Part shown: positions 47,178 through 58,770 of the stretch, piece after piece | Position numbering within the stretch: position 1 is the first letter of the stretch | How the letters are laid out: the number at the start of each line of letters is the position of its first letter | Source of the DNA: Myxococcales bacterium | Lineage (GTDB): Bacteria > Myxococcota_A > Polyangia > Polyangiales > JADJMO01 | DNA length: 64,000 bases | Assembly: GCA_016709545.1 (NCBI GenBank) | Contig: JADJMO010000001.1 | Span: 1-64,000 of the forward strand | Direction of reading: 5' to 3' | Made by a program: the position numbers and the translations under genes | The notes under the pieces: generated by a model | What the model saw: the letters and a program-made list of their open reading frames with translations, nothing else | Database searches by the model: none | What the model was told of the DNA's origin: nothing

Positions 47178-50100
47178 GTGCGCAAGCGAAAGTCTCCGCG
47201 ACCTTCGTCGGGTCCCTCGAGCAGTCCCGTCTCCTCGGTTGTCGACGATCAGGCGCCGGCCTCGCTCGCCGGCGAGAGCGTGCCGCCCGCGCTGCCGGAC
47301 GACGACCCGCTGGCCGCGTCGCTGAAGGCAGCGCTCGAGCAGCCCGAGGACGAGGCGCTCGACGCGCTCGAAGAGCTCGCCGCGGGTGCCGAGCGCCCCG
47401 AGGTGGTCGCCGACCTCTACGCGTACGTCATCCAGCGCGAGCTCCCCGACGACGCCATCGCGCGCATCGGGCAGCGCGCGCTCCGCCTGCACGACGAGTG
47501 GTTCGAGGACCCAGAACCCCTCGTGCCCGTGCTCGACCGCGTGGTCGACGCCGACCCCGATGCCTACTGGGCGTTCGATCGCCTCGTGCTCGTGCACACC
47601 AACGCGGCCCGCTGGAACGACCTGCTCGGGCTCTACGACCGCCTGCTCGAGAAGGTCACCGAGAAGTCGCGGCGCACGCAGCTCCTCGACGAGGCCGCGC
47701 ACGTCGCTAAGGATTTTGCCGGCGCGGGCGACCGCGCGATCGCCTACCTGCAGCAGCTGCTCCCGCTGCGCCCGAGCGACCCGCAGCTCGCGACCTCCCT
47801 CGAGCGCCTCTTCGAGCGCCAGGGCCGGCACCGCGATCTCGTCGAGCTCTGGGGCGCGCGCCTCCCCGTGCTCTCCCGCGAAGGCCGCCTCGCGACGCGG
47901 GCTCGCATCGCGGCGTGCCTGCTCGACAAGCTCGGGGATCCTGCGGGCGCGCTCGAGGCCTGCTCGGCGCTGCTCGCCGACGACCCCCACGACACGGCCG
48001 GCGCCAAGATCCTCGAGCGCCTGGTCGACGCCGAGTCCACGCTCGCCGCCGAGCGAGGCCCCGAGGTGCGCGACGCGGCCCTCGCGGCGCTGCGCGACCG
48101 GTACACCACCCAGAAGAAGCCCGCCGACGTGGCGCGCGTGCTCGAGAAGGCCCTGCTCACCGCCGCGCCGCCGGTCGCGCGCAGCATGCAGCGCGAGATC
48201 GCCGCGCTCTACGAGTCGCTCGGCAAGCACGACGCGGCGCTCGAGCACTGCGCGGCCCTCGTCTCGATCGACCCGGCCGACGAGGAGGCGCGCGCCCACC
48301 TCGCGGCTCTCGCCGAGCGCACCCAGCGTCACGGCCGCTACGCCGAGGCCCTGGTCGCCGCGGTGCGCGACGACGTCGCGCCCGAGGTGCAGGTCACGCT
48401 GCTCGTCGAGGCCGCGCGGGTGCGCGCCGAGATCCTCTCCGACGCCGCCGCCGGCACCGAGCTCCTCGCGCGGGCCCTCGCGAACCGGGGCTGCGTGGGC
48501 GAGGCGCGCCTGCTGGTGGCGCGCAAGCTCGCTGCGTTGCTCGAGGCGCAGAACCGGGAGCCGGAGCGCCTCGACGTCCTCGAGGAGCTCGGGCGCATCG
48601 AGCCCGAGGACGACGAGCGCATGCGGGTGCTCGGGCAGGTCGCCATCCTGGCCGACGAGCTCGCCGAGACCGAGCGCGCCCTCGTCGCCTGGCGGGCGCG
48701 CCTCACCGCGCGCCCCGACGACGGCGTCGCGCTCGACGCGCTGGTCATGCTGCTCGAACGCGAGGAGCGCTGGGGCGAGCTCGTCGCGGCGCTGCGTCAG
48801 CGCGAGACCATCGGCGGCGACGCGGACCAGCGCCGCCGCGACCGCGTGCGCATCGCCGAGCTGCAGGCCGATCCCATCGCCGACCCCCGCGCCGCCATCG
48901 AGACCTGGCGGTCGGTCGAGGCCGACTTCGGGCCCTCTGCCGAGATCGTCGACGCGCTCGCCTCGCTGCTCGCCCGCGTCGAGGACTGGACCGCGCTCGG
49001 TGCCTTGCTCGAGGCGGCTGCGCGTCGTGAAGAGACCGCGGCGCGTCGCGCGGACCTGCTGCGTCGCCTCGGCGACGTCTCGTGCACGCACCTCGGTGAT
49101 TCGCAGCGTGGCGCCGAGTTCTACCGCGACGCGCTCGCGGTGGACGACACCGACGAGGGCGCGCGCGCCGGGCTCCGCGCCCGCATCGCGGCCGCCGAGT
49201 CCACGGCCATCGTCGAACTCGCCGTGCGCACCCTCGCCGACGTGCACGCGCGCCGCGGCGAGGTGGACGACCTGCTCGCGCTCACCGAGCACCGTCTCGG
49301 TATCGCGCGGGACGAGGCCGAGCGCAGCGAGATCCTGGTCAGCGCGGCGCGCATGTCCGAGCAGCACCCGGACTCGGCCCACGGTGGTCCGCGGCGGGCA
49401 CTCGATCTCTTGGCGCGCGCCTTCGCGCTCGTCCCGGACGACGTCGGCGTCGAGCTCGACCTCGTGCGGCTCGCCGGCGACACCAACGCTTGGAGCGTCG
49501 CGGTCGATGCCTTCGGGGCGGCGGCCGAGGCCACCCGCGACGAGTCGCGTCGCGCGAGCCTCCGCATCCAGCGGGGCTCGATCCTCGAAGGTCGCCTCGA
49601 CGATCCGGGTCGCGCGCTGGAGGCCTTCCTGCCAGTGCTCGCGGCCTACCCCGAGATGATGCAGGCCGCGCTCGCCGTCGTGCGGGTCGGCGCGCGCACG
49701 GGCGCCCACGCCGCCGTGGCGCGCGCGGTCGTCGACCACACCCGCGCGGTGGGGCTCGTCGGTGAAGAGCTCGTCGAGGCCATCGATCTCTCCATCGCCC
49801 ACGACGCGGGGTCGGACAGCGGATGGACCGCCATCCTCGACGCCGTCGAGGCGACGCTCTCCGACGCGGCCACCGCCCCGGTGCCTTCGTCGGTCGCGCG
49901 CGCGCTCGAGGCCCAGATCGGCGTCTGGCACCGCGACCGCCGCAACGACCTCGCGCGCGCAGAGGCCGCCTTCAGTCGCGCCATCGCCCACGACCCGGGC
50001 GACGCCGAGACGCTCCGCCAGCTCGCCGTGCTGCAGCGCGGGCGGCCCGACGCGCGGCTCCTCGACACCCTGCTCGCGCTCGCCGCGGCCACCAACGACG

Positions 50101-53100
50101 ACCTCGCGGTGCTCTACGAGGCTGCCCAGGTCGCGCTCGACGAGATCGAGGACGTTCCGCGCTCCATCTCCACGCTCGACCGCCTGCTCCGGGCGGCGGG
50201 CCAGCGCTGGGAGAAGAAGTCGCACGAGCTGCCGACCCTGCCGCCCGAGAGCGCGCCCGTGCGCCCGGGGCACGTCGGCGCGCTCGCCCGCGACCTCTCG
50301 CCCGACTCGTTCGCGGCGTGGGCCCTCGAGCGCCTCGTGCAGCTGCACCTCGCCGCCGAGGCCTTCGAGGCCGCGGTGGACGTGCTCGTCTCGGGCGCGG
50401 CGCTGCCGTTCAGCGACGAGACCTCGCTCTCGCTGCGCCATCGCGCGGCCGCGATCGCCGCGCAGAACCTCTCCTCGCCCACGCGGGCGATCGAGCTGTA
50501 CCGCGGCATCCTCGCGAGCGTCCCCGGCGACACCAACGCCATCACCGAGCTCGCGGCGATCTACGAGCGCACGGGCGCCTTCGCCGAGCTCGCCGAGCTT
50601 CGGCGCCACGAGCTCGCGCTCCCCGACGTGGAGCTCGAGCGCCGCCTGTTCCTGCGCCTCGAGCTGGCCCGCGCCCTGGGTCACGACACTGTCGACCAGG
50701 GAGGAGGCGGCGACCGCGAGCCCCGCCTCGAGGCCCTCACCCAGAACCTGGAGGACTGGCCGGGACACCCGGCGACGATCGACGCCATCGCGGCGCTGCT
50801 CGTCGACGGTCGCGAAGACCGGCTCGCCCACCTGCTCTCGGAGCAAGCGCTGGTCCTCGAAGGCCGTCGCGACGACGAGGGCGCGGCGCGGCTCTGGGCC
50901 CGCGTGGCCCGGATCGCCGAAGGCGCGAGCGACTCCGCCCGCGCGCTCTCCTCGTGGGGTCGGGTCGTCGCGCTGTTGCCGACGGTCGAGGCCTTCGACG
51001 CCCTCGCTCGGCTGCACGGCGCGCGCGGCGAGCACGCCGAGTCGGTGCGCTGGCTCGAGCGCCGCCTCGAGGCCACCGCGCCCGAGGACCGCGAGCCCAC
51101 CGTGGTCGCGCTCGCCCGCGCCCACGAGGGCCTCGGCGATCACGAGGGGGCGGTCCGCGTGCTCGAGCAGGCGCTCGAGATCACCCCGTCGGCGCGAGAG
51201 GCGCGCAGTCTGCTCGCGGAGATGTTCCGCAGCCGTGAGGCGTGGCCGGCCCTCGCCGAGACGCTGGTCGCGGGGGCGAGCTACGAGCCCGACGCGACCC
51301 GCAAGCTCGCGTTCCTCCGCGAAGCCGCCGACGTCTACGTGCGGCGCCTCGAGACCCCGAGCCGGCGATCGCCCTGCTCGGTCAGGCCGTCGAGGTCGCC
51401 GCCGAGGTGCCGACCGCGGCCAACAAGGACGTGGTGCGCCCGACCCGCGTCGCGCTCGCCGACGCCCAGCGTCGCGCGGGGCACCTCGACGAGGCGCGCG
51501 CCATCCTCGACGAGCTCGTCGAGTGGTACGGCCGTCGTCGCCCGCCGGAGCGCGCGCAGGTCCACGCCCAGCTGGCCGAGCTCGCGCACGCGCGCGGCGA
51601 CGCCAAGGAGGCCCTCGCACAGCTCGACCTCGCTTCGTCCATGGACATGGGGAGCCCCGCCATCCTGCAGCGGCTCGGCAACGTGGCGCGCGACGCGGGC
51701 GAGTATGCCCGGGCCGAGCGGGCCTTCCGTGCCCTCTTGCTCCTCCTGCGTCGCCCGAACGCGCCCGTGTCCGACGTCGGTCCGAGCGAGGTGCTGTTCG
51801 AGCTCTACCAGATCGCTACCTCGCTCGAGCAGCCCGACCGCGCCCGCGAGAACCTCGAGTCGGCCTTCGAGGCCGCGACCCAGAGCGACGCCGAGCAGCG
51901 TCGGTTCGCCAAGCTCCTCCGCGCTTCGGGCAACGAGGCCTTCCTCGTGCGCGCGCTCGAGGCGCGCGTGGCCGCGTCGCAGGATCCGGCCGTCACGGCG
52001 GTGCTGCTCGTCGAGCTCGCCGAGGCGCTGAGCTCGGTGGGGCGGTTCGAGGACGCGCTGCGCGCGCGGCTCGAGGCGCTCGGTCACGACCCTTCGTCCT
52101 CGCCCCTGCACGACGCCACCCGCGCCGTTGCGGACCAGGCCGGCCAGATCGGTCGCTACGAGGCGCGCCTCGTGGAGCTCGCCGAGCGCGCCCGCGAGGG
52201 GGGTGACCCCGCCCTCGAGGCCCGGCTGCTCGTGCGCCTGGCCGACGTCTTCGGGGCCGACCCGGACAAGGCGCAGCGCGCGCAGGAGGTCCTCGCGCGC
52301 GTGGACGTCGCCGCGGCGGACGCGGGGCTCGTCGCCATCCAGCTGACCGCGCTGCGCTCCCTCGAGCGCTTGCACAAGAGCGGGGGAGACACGGCGGGTG
52401 AGGCGCGCGTGCTCGGTCGCATCGTCCAGATCGACGACCAGGACGCGGCCGAGCGCACCGAGTCGATCTACCGGCTCGCCGAGCTCCTGCTCGCCGACGC
52501 GGGTCGCCGCGACGAGGGCCTCGAGATGCTCGGGTGGGCCATCGACCGCGAGCTCGTGGTCGACCGCGCGCTCGGGCTCCTGCGCCCGCTGCCCGAGGCC
52601 GACGCCAAGATCGCGAGCCTCTTCGAGCGGGTCGCCCGCGCGCAGGCCGACGAGTCGGTGCTGCTCGAGGCGCTCGTGCGCCTCGCCGCGACCGAGGAGC
52701 CCACGCTCGACGCGCTCCGCGAGGGCGCCGAGCTCGCTGCGCGCCTCGAGCGCACCGAGACCCACGAGCGGCTGCTGTTCCGCACCGTCGAGGTCGCGCG
52801 CGCGCTGTCCATCGTGGGCGAGGCGGTGTGGGCGTTCACGGCGCTCGCCGAGGCGCAGCGCGCACGGGGCGACGTCGCCACGGCGATCTCGCTGCTGCGC
52901 GAGGCGGCGGGCGCGACGAGCGGGCCCGACGCGCTCGAGCTCGAGCTCGCCGCGGCCAGCGCGGCGGCCGGGCCGGGGGGCGATCTGGAGATCGCGCAGG
53001 GCATCTACGAGGCGCTGCTCGCGAAGGACGCGAGTGACCGTCGCGTGTGGGAGCCGCTGCTCGACGTGCTTCGTCGGCGCGGCGACCGCGCCCGGCTCGA

Positions 53101-55177
53101 GGCCCTCATCGAGGCCACCGTCGAGAACGTCTTCGACCCGGCCGAGCGCAACGTGCTGCGCGTCGAGCGCACGCGGCTCTTGCTCGACCAACCGGGGCGC
53201 GAGGAGGCTGCCGCCAGCGCTCTCCGCGAGATCCTGGACGACGAGCCCGAGCAGCACGAGGCGGCGGCGCAGCTCGCCACGCTCTACCGCCAGCTCGGTC
53301 GCACCGAGGAGCTCCGCGCCCTCCTCGAGCAGCGCGTCATGATCGCCCGCGATCAGGGCGACGCGCCGCGCCTCTCGCAGCACGCGCTCGCCCTCGGCGA
53401 GCTCGTGGAGAAGCAAGATCGCCTCTCCGCGCTCGAGATCTACCGCGACGCCTCGACCGCGGTGCCCGAGGACAAGACCTTGCTGCTCGCCGTGATCCGG
53501 CTCTACCAGCCAGGGGAGGACGACGCGGGTCAGCACGCTGATGGGCTCGAGCGGCTCCTCGCCCTCGAGAGCGGCGAGGCGGCGGCCGCCGTCGCGCTCG
53601 ATCTCGCGGCGCTCCGCAACGACCTCGGCGACGAGGACGGTGTGGTGCGCGCGCTCACCCGTGGGTTCCACGAGGCGCCGCAGGTCGAGAAGGTGCGCCT
53701 GCGCCTCGAGCGGCTCCTCGTCTCGCGCGGCGACCACGAGGGGCTCGCCGACCTCTGCGTCCGCGACGCGGCCGTCCGCACCGACGAGAAGGCCGCCGTG
53801 GAGCGCCTGCGCGAGGCGGCCCACATCCACGCCGATTCGCTCGGCGACCCGAACAAGGCCGCAGAGATCCTGCGCCACGCCCGGGAGCGGGCGCCGAGCG
53901 ACCTCGCCGTGCTCGGTGAGCTGGTGCGCGTGCTGATCGCCGCGGGCTCCGTCTCCGAAGCGGCAGCCGAGGTCGGCGCGGCGCTCGAAGGGACGACCGG
54001 CGCGACCCAGGTGGCCCTGCTCCGCATGCGCGCCGAGGTGGCGCTCGGCGCGGGCGACGACGCGGCCGCGGTGGCCGACCTCGAGGCCGCGTACGCGCAG
54101 GCCAGCGCGGCGGTGCTCGACGATCTCGTCCACGCCCTCGAGCGCCGGCGCGCGAGCGGTGGCCCCGACGACGAGCGCGCCGCGACCATGCGCCTCGCCG
54201 AGCTGTTCGCCGAGAACGCCGACCCGGCGCGCGCGCGCGACGTGCTCGTGCAGTGGCTCGATCGCTCACCGAGCGACGCCGATGCGCTCGCCGTGCTCGC
54301 CCGCATCGCGAAGGCGGGTGGCGACGTGCACGGTGTCGTCGAGGCGTACAAGCGCATCGTCCCCCTCGAGCACGGCGAGGCCCAGGCCGCCGCTGCTCTC
54401 GAGCTCGCCGACGCCTGCGACCAGGCCGGCCGCGCCGACGAGGCCCGACCGCTGCTCGAGCTCGCCCTCGAGGGGGCGCCGGGCAACCTCGCGGTCCGCG
54501 ATCGGCTGCGGCAGGTCTACCAGACCATCGGCGCCTACGCCGAGCTCGCGCACCTCACGCTCGTCGACGCCGCGCACGCCGCGACCGACGCCGAGCGCTT
54601 CGATCTCCTGCTCGTCGCGGGCGATCTCTACCTGCGCACGCCAGGCGAGGAGCAACGCGGCATCGAGCCGCTCGTGCAGGCGCTCGCCATCAAGCCCGGC
54701 CAGCACGACGCGACGGTGCTGCTCGCCGACGCGCTCACGCTGCTCGGCGACATCGATCGCGCGGTGGAGGTGCTCACGCCCGCCATCGACAAGCACAAGG
54801 GCCGGCGCAGCAAGGAGCTCGCGCAGCTGCAGCACCGCATGGCCCGCGCGGCCAACGCGGGCGGCGGTCGCGACGTCGAGATGACCTGGCTGCAGAAGGC
54901 CCTCGAGTGCGACATGCAGAACGGGCACGTGGCCGCCGAGCTCGCCGAGGTGGCCATGGAGCTGCAGCAGTGGGAGATCGCGCTCAAGGCGCTCAAGGCG
55001 GTCACCCTGCTGCGCACGCCCGGGCCGATGTCGCGCCCGCTCGCCACGCTCCGCCAGGCGCAGATCGCCCACTTCCAGGGCGACGCGAAGCGCGCGGTGC
55101 TCCTCGCCAAGAAGGCCCTCGCCGACGACCCGAGCCTCACCGAGGCCGAGGAGTTCCTCCACAGCATCGGCGCCTGA
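47178..55177 (+). CDS. Giant TPR protein (~2,666 aa), one frameshift
   Basis: A basic, Pro/Ser-rich N-terminus without a signal peptide is followed by dozens of helix-turn-helix units of about 34 residues, Ala/Leu/Glu/Arg-rich and TPR-like throughout (for example KHDAALEHCAALVSIDPADEEARAHLAAL). The last repeats end FLHSIGA. Large TPR proteins of this type in myxobacteria include motility and polarity scaffolds, but nothing here singles out such a role. The frame breaks near 51355-51360, where CCCC should be CCCCC (LETPEPAIALLGQAV). Restoring it joins the two halves. Strict Arg/Ala composition gives long false reading frames on both strands. Cytoplasmic scaffold is the most that can be inferred. 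Confidence 0.7.
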
Positions 55178-55191
55178 CCGCTCGGATCCGG

Positions 55192-56502
55192 TTAGAGCTT
55201 GGCGCGTCGGGCGCGGAGCTGCTCGAGCAGCTTGGCGTAGCCGCCGGTGGGCTTGGTCGCGTCACCGAGCGCGATGGCGTCGTCGAGCGCGGACTTCTCG
55301 CCGGCGAGGTCGCCGCGGGCCTTCGCGATGTCCGCCGCGAGGGCGAGGATGCGCAGGCGTCGCGGCCCATAGGCGCGCGCGAGGGCGCGACCGACCGTGG
55401 CCTTCGCGAGGTCGGCCTTGCCCATCACGAGCTGGATCTTCGCGAGGCGCGCCGGTGGGTTGTAGTCGGTCGGGAAGTCCTTCTCGCTGGCCTCGAGCAT
55501 CGGCACCGCGCGCGCGGGCTCCCCGAGCGCGAGGTAGGCCTCCATGCGGTGCCAGTCGAACACCGTGCGTGCGGCCGGGTCCTTGGCCTTGGTGGCTTCT
55601 GCTTCGAGGAACGCCGCCCACGCGGTGGCGGTCTTCTTCAGGTCGTCCTTCTTCTCGAGCTTCTCGTAGTGCTCCACGAGTGCCTCGAACACGCAGCTGC
55701 GGTCGTCGGCGAGGAGGGCGCCCTTGCCGTCGGCCATGGCGTGGAGGGCCGTGACGAACGGCGCCGGGTCGGCCTTGGTGCTCGTGGCGCACGCGAGCCC
55801 CGCGATGGCGACGTTGGCCCGCGAGGTCCCGGACGGCAACGTCGCGAGCTCGCGGCCGGCGACGGCGACGCAGGCCGGCGGGTCGTCCTTGTGCAGCACC
55901 GAGACCAGCTGATCGACGAGCGCCGGCCTCCGCGGCCCGGCCTTGTCCAGCGCGTCCTCGAGCACCTTGCGCGCCTCGCTGCGCTTGCCCTCGGCGAGCA
56001 GCTTGCTGCTCGTGGCGAACGCGGCGCTCGCCACCGCCGAGCCCTTGCCCGCGTAGACGGCCGCGGCGTCGTCGAGCAGCACCGAGAGCTCCTCGAGGGT
56101 GGCTGCGCCGAGCCACCGCAAGACCACGGCGTCGCTCCGTGGGTCGACGACCAGCAGCGTGGGCCACGCCTCGACGGGGTGACTCGCGACGAACGCCTGG
56201 TTCTGGTCCTTCTCGGTGTCGATGGTCGCGAACACGAACTTGTCGCCGAAGCGGCCGACGAACGCGGGATCCGAGAGCACGTAGGCCCGCAGGCTCAGGC
56301 ACGTGTGGCACCAGGGCGCCCACACGTCGACGAACAGCGGCTTGCCCTCGGCCTTGGCCTTGGCCAGCGCGGCAGGGAAATCGTCCGCGATCGCGACCAG
56401 CTCGCGGGGCGTGGCGATGGCGACCGACTTCACCGGCGGGTCGTTCGCGTGGGTGCACCCTGCCGCCAGGGCGAGGCCGAGCGCGAGTGCGGTTGCTCTC
56501 AT
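55192..56502 (-). CDS. Thioredoxin-like lipoprotein with helical repeat tail
   Basis: Starts MRATALALGLALAAGC (lipobox), choosing the ATG at 56502 over upstream ATGs that lack a signal. Residues 35-160 are a thioredoxin fold of the DsbD-C/thioredoxin-7 type: GKPLFVDVWAPWCHTCLSLRAYVL, with the CxxC active site CHTC, and PTLLVVDP. The remaining ~270 residues are TPR-like helices (ALVDQLVSVLHKDD, RMEAYLALGEPARAVPMLEASEKDFP). A periplasm-facing thiol-disulfide protein with a docking tail. Convergent with the giant TPR gene, divergent from the outer-membrane protein gene. Confidence 0.75.
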   Translation of the reverse strand: MRATALALGLALAAGCTHANDPPVKSVAIATPRELVAIADDFPAALAKAKAEGKPLFVDVWAPWCHTCLSLRAYVLSDPAFVGRFGDKFVFATIDTEKDQNQAFVASHPVEAWPTLLVVDPRSDAVVLRWLGAATLEELSVLLDDAAAVYAGKGSAVASAAFATSSKLLAEGKRSEARKVLEDALDKAGPRRPALVDQLVSVLHKDDPPACVAVAGRELATLPSGTSRANVAIAGLACATSTKADPAPFVTALHAMADGKGALLADDRSCVFEALVEHYEKLEKKDDLKKTATAWAAFLEAEATKAKDPAARTVFDWHRMEAYLALGEPARAVPMLEASEKDFPTDYNPPARLAKIQLVMGKADLAKATVGRALARAYGPRRLRILALAADIAKARGDLAGEKSALDDAIALGDATKPTGGYAKLLEQLRARRAKL

Positions 56503-56514
56503 GACCGTGGAGGG

Positions 56515-56520
56515 TACCAT
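56515..56520 (+). promoter_or_regulatory. -10-like hexamer TACCAT
   Basis: Ten nt before the ATG at 56531, within the 28-nt divergent gap. Confidence 0.28.
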
Positions 56521-56530
56521 CGCCCCGACG

Positions 56531-57889
56531 ATGCGCCTCCGTGGCTCGATCCTGCTCGCCGGCTGCCTCTTCAGTGGGCAGGCCGCCGCGAGCCCCGGCC
56601 CGCAGGGCAGCAAGATCACCACCTCCCGGTACAACGTCGACATGTTCGACGGGCCGGTGCTCTCGTCGAGCCGGGTGACCGCGCTCGCCGGCGCGTATGT
56701 GCCGCTCGCCGACGGCGTGGAGGGCCTCGTGGTGAACCCGGCAGCGCCGGCGGTGCGCGCGCCGTACTCGTACTCGCACTTCGACTACGACGTCTCGCTC
56801 GGCTTCACGTTCCCGAGCGCCCTCGCCGCGACCGACTTCGACAACAACGGCACGACGGGGTTCACGTACCAGAAGTTCGTCTTCTTCACGGTCGGCGGGC
56901 TCGTACAGATCGGGCAGTGGGGCTTCGGCGCCAACGTCGACGCGCGCGACTACGATCTCGAGCAGGAGGCGGCGCCCGGCAAGCCGCTCTCGGTGCGCCT
57001 CCTCCGCGCGCACGCCTCGCTCGCGCGCAACTTCTTCGACGCGCAGCTGGTGGTCGGCGTCGGCTTCCGCTTCGCGGGCCTCGACCTCACGACGCTCGAG
57101 GGTTCGGCGACGACCTCGCTGCTCTCGATGCTGGGGGTCGCGGGCGAGATCGGCGCCGTGCTCGCGCCGCACGCGTGGCCGTTCCGCTTCGGCGTCACCG
57201 CTCGGAGCCCCGTCTCGGGTGGGGTCGACCCGAACTCCGCGGCCAAGCCCGACGCGAACGGCGACCTCTTCCTCGCCGGGAAGTTCCTGCCCGAGCGCGT
57301 CAGCCTTCCCTGGGAGGTCGAGCTCGGTGGCGCATGGCAGCTCGGGCGCCCGATCAACCCGCCGTGGGTCGACCCGCGCCAGGTCTCCGACGCCGAGGTG
57401 AACGCCGCCACCGTCGGCCAGCAGGCCGCGGAGCACGGCGACCCCACCAACAAGAAGCGCTGGAAGCGCTCCGAGGTCGTGCGCCGCATGCTCAAGGCAC
57501 GCTACGAGTCGCTCCCTCGCGAGCGACTGCTGATCGTCGCCGCGGTCAAGATCAGTGGTCCGGTCGACGACGCGGTGGGCGTCGAGTCGTTCCTCGCCCA
57601 GGTCGTCGATCGGTCGGGACGCCGCACCTCCTTCACGCCGCGCCTCGGGCTCGAGGGCGAGCCGCTCGGACACTACCTGCAGCTGCGGCTCGGCACCTAC
57701 CTGGAGCCGACCCGCTTCGACGTCAACCAGGGCCCGCGCCTGCACGGCACCTTCGGCTTCGACGTGCGCGTGCTCACCTGGGACGTGTTCGGGCTGTTCG
57801 ACGAGGGCACCGGCTTCCGCATCGGCGGCATGGTCGACGGGGCCCGCCAGTATTTCGGCTGGGGCATCACCGCGGGCATCTTCCATTGA
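56531..57889 (+). CDS. Outer-membrane beta-barrel protein (FadL/OmpP1-like character)
   Basis: Signal peptide MRLRGSILLAGCLFSGQAAA; 452 residues. The mature start includes SSRVTALAGAYVPLADGVEGLVVNPAAPA, the pattern typical of barrel proteins that begin with a plug-like segment and an early Asn-Pro-Ala. Alternating strands follow (FTYQKFVFFTVGGLVQIGQWGFGANVDARDYDLE, LVVGVGFRFAGLDL, FRFGVTARSPVSGG). The C-terminus YFGWGITAGIFH ends in an aromatic-His. Substrate unknown. The stop overlaps the TTG start of the next gene (TTGA). Confidence 0.65.
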   Translation: MRLRGSILLAGCLFSGQAAASPGPQGSKITTSRYNVDMFDGPVLSSSRVTALAGAYVPLADGVEGLVVNPAAPAVRAPYSYSHFDYDVSLGFTFPSALAATDFDNNGTTGFTYQKFVFFTVGGLVQIGQWGFGANVDARDYDLEQEAAPGKPLSVRLLRAHASLARNFFDAQLVVGVGFRFAGLDLTTLEGSATTSLLSMLGVAGEIGAVLAPHAWPFRFGVTARSPVSGGVDPNSAAKPDANGDLFLAGKFLPERVSLPWEVELGGAWQLGRPINPPWVDPRQVSDAEVNAATVGQQAAEHGDPTNKKRWKRSEVVRRMLKARYESLPRERLLIVAAVKISGPVDDAVGVESFLAQVVDRSGRRTSFTPRLGLEGEPLGHYLQLRLGTYLEPTRFDVNQGPRLHGTFGFDVRVLTWDVFGLFDEGTGFRIGGMVDGARQYFGWGITAGIFH

Positions 57890-58548
57890 GCGAGGAAGAC
57901 CCAGCCCTCTTCCGGCGTTCTCGGCGGGCCTTGCGTCGCCGTCGCCTCGCCGTCGCCTTCGGGGTGCTCACCGCGGTCTTCGTCGCGGCGTGCTTCGCGA
58001 GCTGCGCCGTCGTGCGGCGCGACGTGGCAGGTCGCACCTACTCGGTGGCCGAGGTGCCGGCCCGCACCGTCGTCATCGTCCCCGGCGCCGGCGTGCTCCC
58101 CGACGGCACCCCCTCTTCGATCCTCGAGGACCGCCTCGCGTGCGCGCGCGACCTGCTGCGCGCGGGCAAGGCCCACGAGATCCTCGTCTCCGGCGACCAC
58201 GGCGCGCGGTCCTACGACGAGACCGGCGCCATGCAGCGGTGGCTCCTCGCCGCGGGGGTCCCGGCGCAGGTGATCCGCCTCGATCACGCCGGCTTCCGCA
58301 CCCTCGACACGATGGCGCGCGCCCACGAGGTGTTCGGCGTGCAGGCGGCCATCGTGTGCTCGCAGCGCGTCTACCTGGACCGCGCGGTGTTCCTCGCGCG
58401 CGCCTTCGGGATCGACGCGGTCGGCGCCGAGGCCGACGCGCGGGTGTATCTCGGCCGCCGCCTCGCGGTGCTCCGCGAGGTCGTCGCGCGCCTCGCCGCG
58501 GTGATCGACGTGCACGTGCTCCACCGTCGCCCGCGCTTCTCCAGCTGA
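57886..58548 (+). CDS. SanA/YdcF-like DUF218 membrane protein
   Basis: 220 residues from a TTG start that overlaps the upstream stop (TTGA). A basic cytoplasmic N-terminus and one membrane helix (LAVAFGVLTAVFVAACFASCAVV) anchor a DUF218 domain: VVIVPGAGVLPDGTPSSILEDRLACARDLL, ILVSGDHG, YDETGAMQRWLLAAGVP, LDHAGFRTLDTMARAHEVFG, and CSQRVYLDRAVFLARAFG. E. coli SanA affects envelope permeability to vancomycin. Followed directly by the 61-bp repeats. Confidence 0.8.
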   Translation: MSEEDPALFRRSRRALRRRRLAVAFGVLTAVFVAACFASCAVVRRDVAGRTYSVAEVPARTVVIVPGAGVLPDGTPSSILEDRLACARDLLRAGKAHEILVSGDHGARSYDETGAMQRWLLAAGVPAQVIRLDHAGFRTLDTMARAHEVFGVQAAIVCSQRVYLDRAVFLARAFGIDAVGAEADARVYLGRRLAVLREVVARLAAVIDVHVLHRRPRFSS

Positions 58549-58549
58549 G

Positions 58550-58722
58550 CGGAACGAAGTGGAGCGAAGCATCGGCCGCCTCCATGGGCGGCCGACACAG
58601 ATTCACAGAGCGGAACGAAGTGGAGCGAAGCATCGGCCGCCTCCATGGGCGGCCGACACAGATTCACAGAGCGGAACGAAGTGGAGCGAAGCATCGGCCG
58701 CCTCCATGGGCGGCCGACACAG
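58550..58722. repeat. Three tandem 61-bp repeats, each with a 9-bp hairpin
   Basis: Units begin at 58550, 58611 and 58672; the third lacks the last ~9 bases. Each contains TCGGCCGCC-tccatg-GGCGGCCGA, a perfect 9-bp inverted repeat with a 6-nt loop, preceded by the partly repeated GGAACGAAGTGGAGCGAAG. The copies are identical. They fill the gap after the SanA-like gene together with about 50 unremarkable bases up to 58770. They could be REP-like elements or stacked transcription terminators. No spacers, so not CRISPR. Confidence 0.85.
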
Positions 58723-58770
58723 CCCCTCTGAGGCCTGGTCGGGACGCCCCGGTCGGGGCACGATGAGGCG

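Noticed and set aside
46611..51620. A 1,669-codon minus-strand frame opposite folK and the TPR gene
   Set aside because: Composition artefact of high GC; no domain-like segments, and the plus strand encodes regular TPR repeats and folK motifs.
58550..58722. CRISPR array
   Set aside because: The 61-bp units are contiguous with no unique spacers, and no cas genes are present.
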